Of a stretch of 35,577 nucleotides of DNA, positions 35,374 through 35,577 are shown in pieces. Origin of the DNA: Isosphaeraceae bacterium (lineage in GTDB: Bacteria > Planctomycetota > Planctomycetia > Isosphaerales > Isosphaeraceae). Below the pieces are notes generated by a model. That model was not told the DNA's origin. It did no database searches and saw only the letters and a program-made list of their open reading frames with translations. Numbering within the stretch: position 1 is the stretch's first letter; each line of letters opens with the position of its first letter. The position numbers and the translations under genes were made by a program. The DNA lies in NCBI GenBank assembly GCA_021324445.1, contig JAJPJC010000270.1:1-35577 (forward strand), in the 5' to 3' direction.

Positions 35374-35577
35374 GGCGCGCGGTCTGGGGGAAGGACATCG
35401 ATTCCAGATTCCACATTCCAAATTCCAAAGACTGATGACTTGGCACGGCGCGCGGTCTGGGGGAAGGACATCGATTCCAGATTCCGGATCCCAAATTCCA
35501 AAGACTGATGACTTGGCACGGCGCGCGGTCTGGGGGAAGGACATCGATTCCAGATTCCGCATTCCAAATTCCAAAGA
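35374..35577. repeat. 73-bp tandem repeat array, runs off the window
   Basis: GGCGCGCGGTCTGGGGGAAG starts at 35374, 35447 and 35520, exactly 73 nt apart; the third copy is cut by the window end. Copies differ only at a few bases in the ATTCCACATTCC / ATTCCGGATCCC / ATTCCGCATTCC stretch. Each unit also contains short ATTCC microrepeats. Open frames through it are by-products of the repeat. Confidence 0.93.

Noticed and set aside
32818..35574. 918-residue minus-strand ORF with repeated segments
   Set aside because: It is antisense to the amidase, the second GTPase and the small membrane gene, and its repeats come from the 73-bp DNA array.
35374..35577. CRISPR array
   Set aside because: The 73-bp units are contiguous tandem copies without unique spacers, and no cas gene is present.

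Overview
The window is a high-GC chromosomal stretch that most resembles a planctomycete of the Isosphaeraceae type (inference). The pointers are the TIGR03118-like gene end at the left edge, an Uma2-type gene, a secreted protein carrying a YFGYHPTCWRRFPDG motif, many signal-peptide hydrolases, and short palindromic repeats of the GTCAGGCTTT..AGCCTGAC type scattered between genes. Most genes carry recognisable Shine-Dalgarno sequences, which decided several starts.

Layout. 1-930: the 3' end of a TIGR03118-like protein, a palindrome, and an Uma2 endonuclease-like gene broken by one in-frame TGA. 1028-8289: a secreted ceramidase-like hydrolase, a DUF2325 protein, a divergent DUF1444 protein, an ECHDC3-like crotonase lacking both classical catalytic glutamates, and the ABC-F translation factor EttA. 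8580-10813: a tRNA-Met(CAT) followed by a graveyard of gene pieces: a tyrosine-recombinase C-terminus, a hypothetical gene cut by TGA, a frameshifted AAA+ ATPase fragment, and the N-terminal piece of a family 2 glycosyltransferase.

10823-19752, all on the minus strand: a compact glycan operon. In transcription order it encodes a GT9 (frameshifted), two GT4-type glycosyltransferases, GmhB (heptose bisphosphate phosphatase), an intact GT9, a NodU/CmcH-type carbamoyltransferase, a GT2 with C-terminal membrane segments, and a radical SAM/SPASM protein. Three junctions are 4-nt ATGA overlaps. The combination suggests assembly of a heptose-containing, carbamoylated surface glycan (inference).

20216-25998, plus strand: an acetylxylan-esterase-like secreted hydrolase, a membrane protein of M28-peptidase ancestry that appears to have lost its metal ligands, and a fusion of a serine beta-lactamase-type domain with a NamZ (DUF1343) exo-muramidase domain, probably for peptidoglycan turnover. 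25995-28891, minus strand: a membrane-anchored dual-specificity-type phosphatase, a Wza-like polysaccharide export lipoprotein, and a Ser/Thr/Met-rich secreted protein. Divergent from these is the Pro-rich YFGY secreted protein.

30536-35340, plus strand: a tight four-gene unit of a membrane GTPase with a probable DUF697 domain, an amidase-signature enzyme, a second GTPase of the same type, and a small membrane-anchored protein. It looks like one functional module without an obvious known name and is the best candidate here for an undescribed system. The right edge holds a 73-bp tandem array that runs off the window. No rRNA, CRISPR array or intact insertion sequence was seen.
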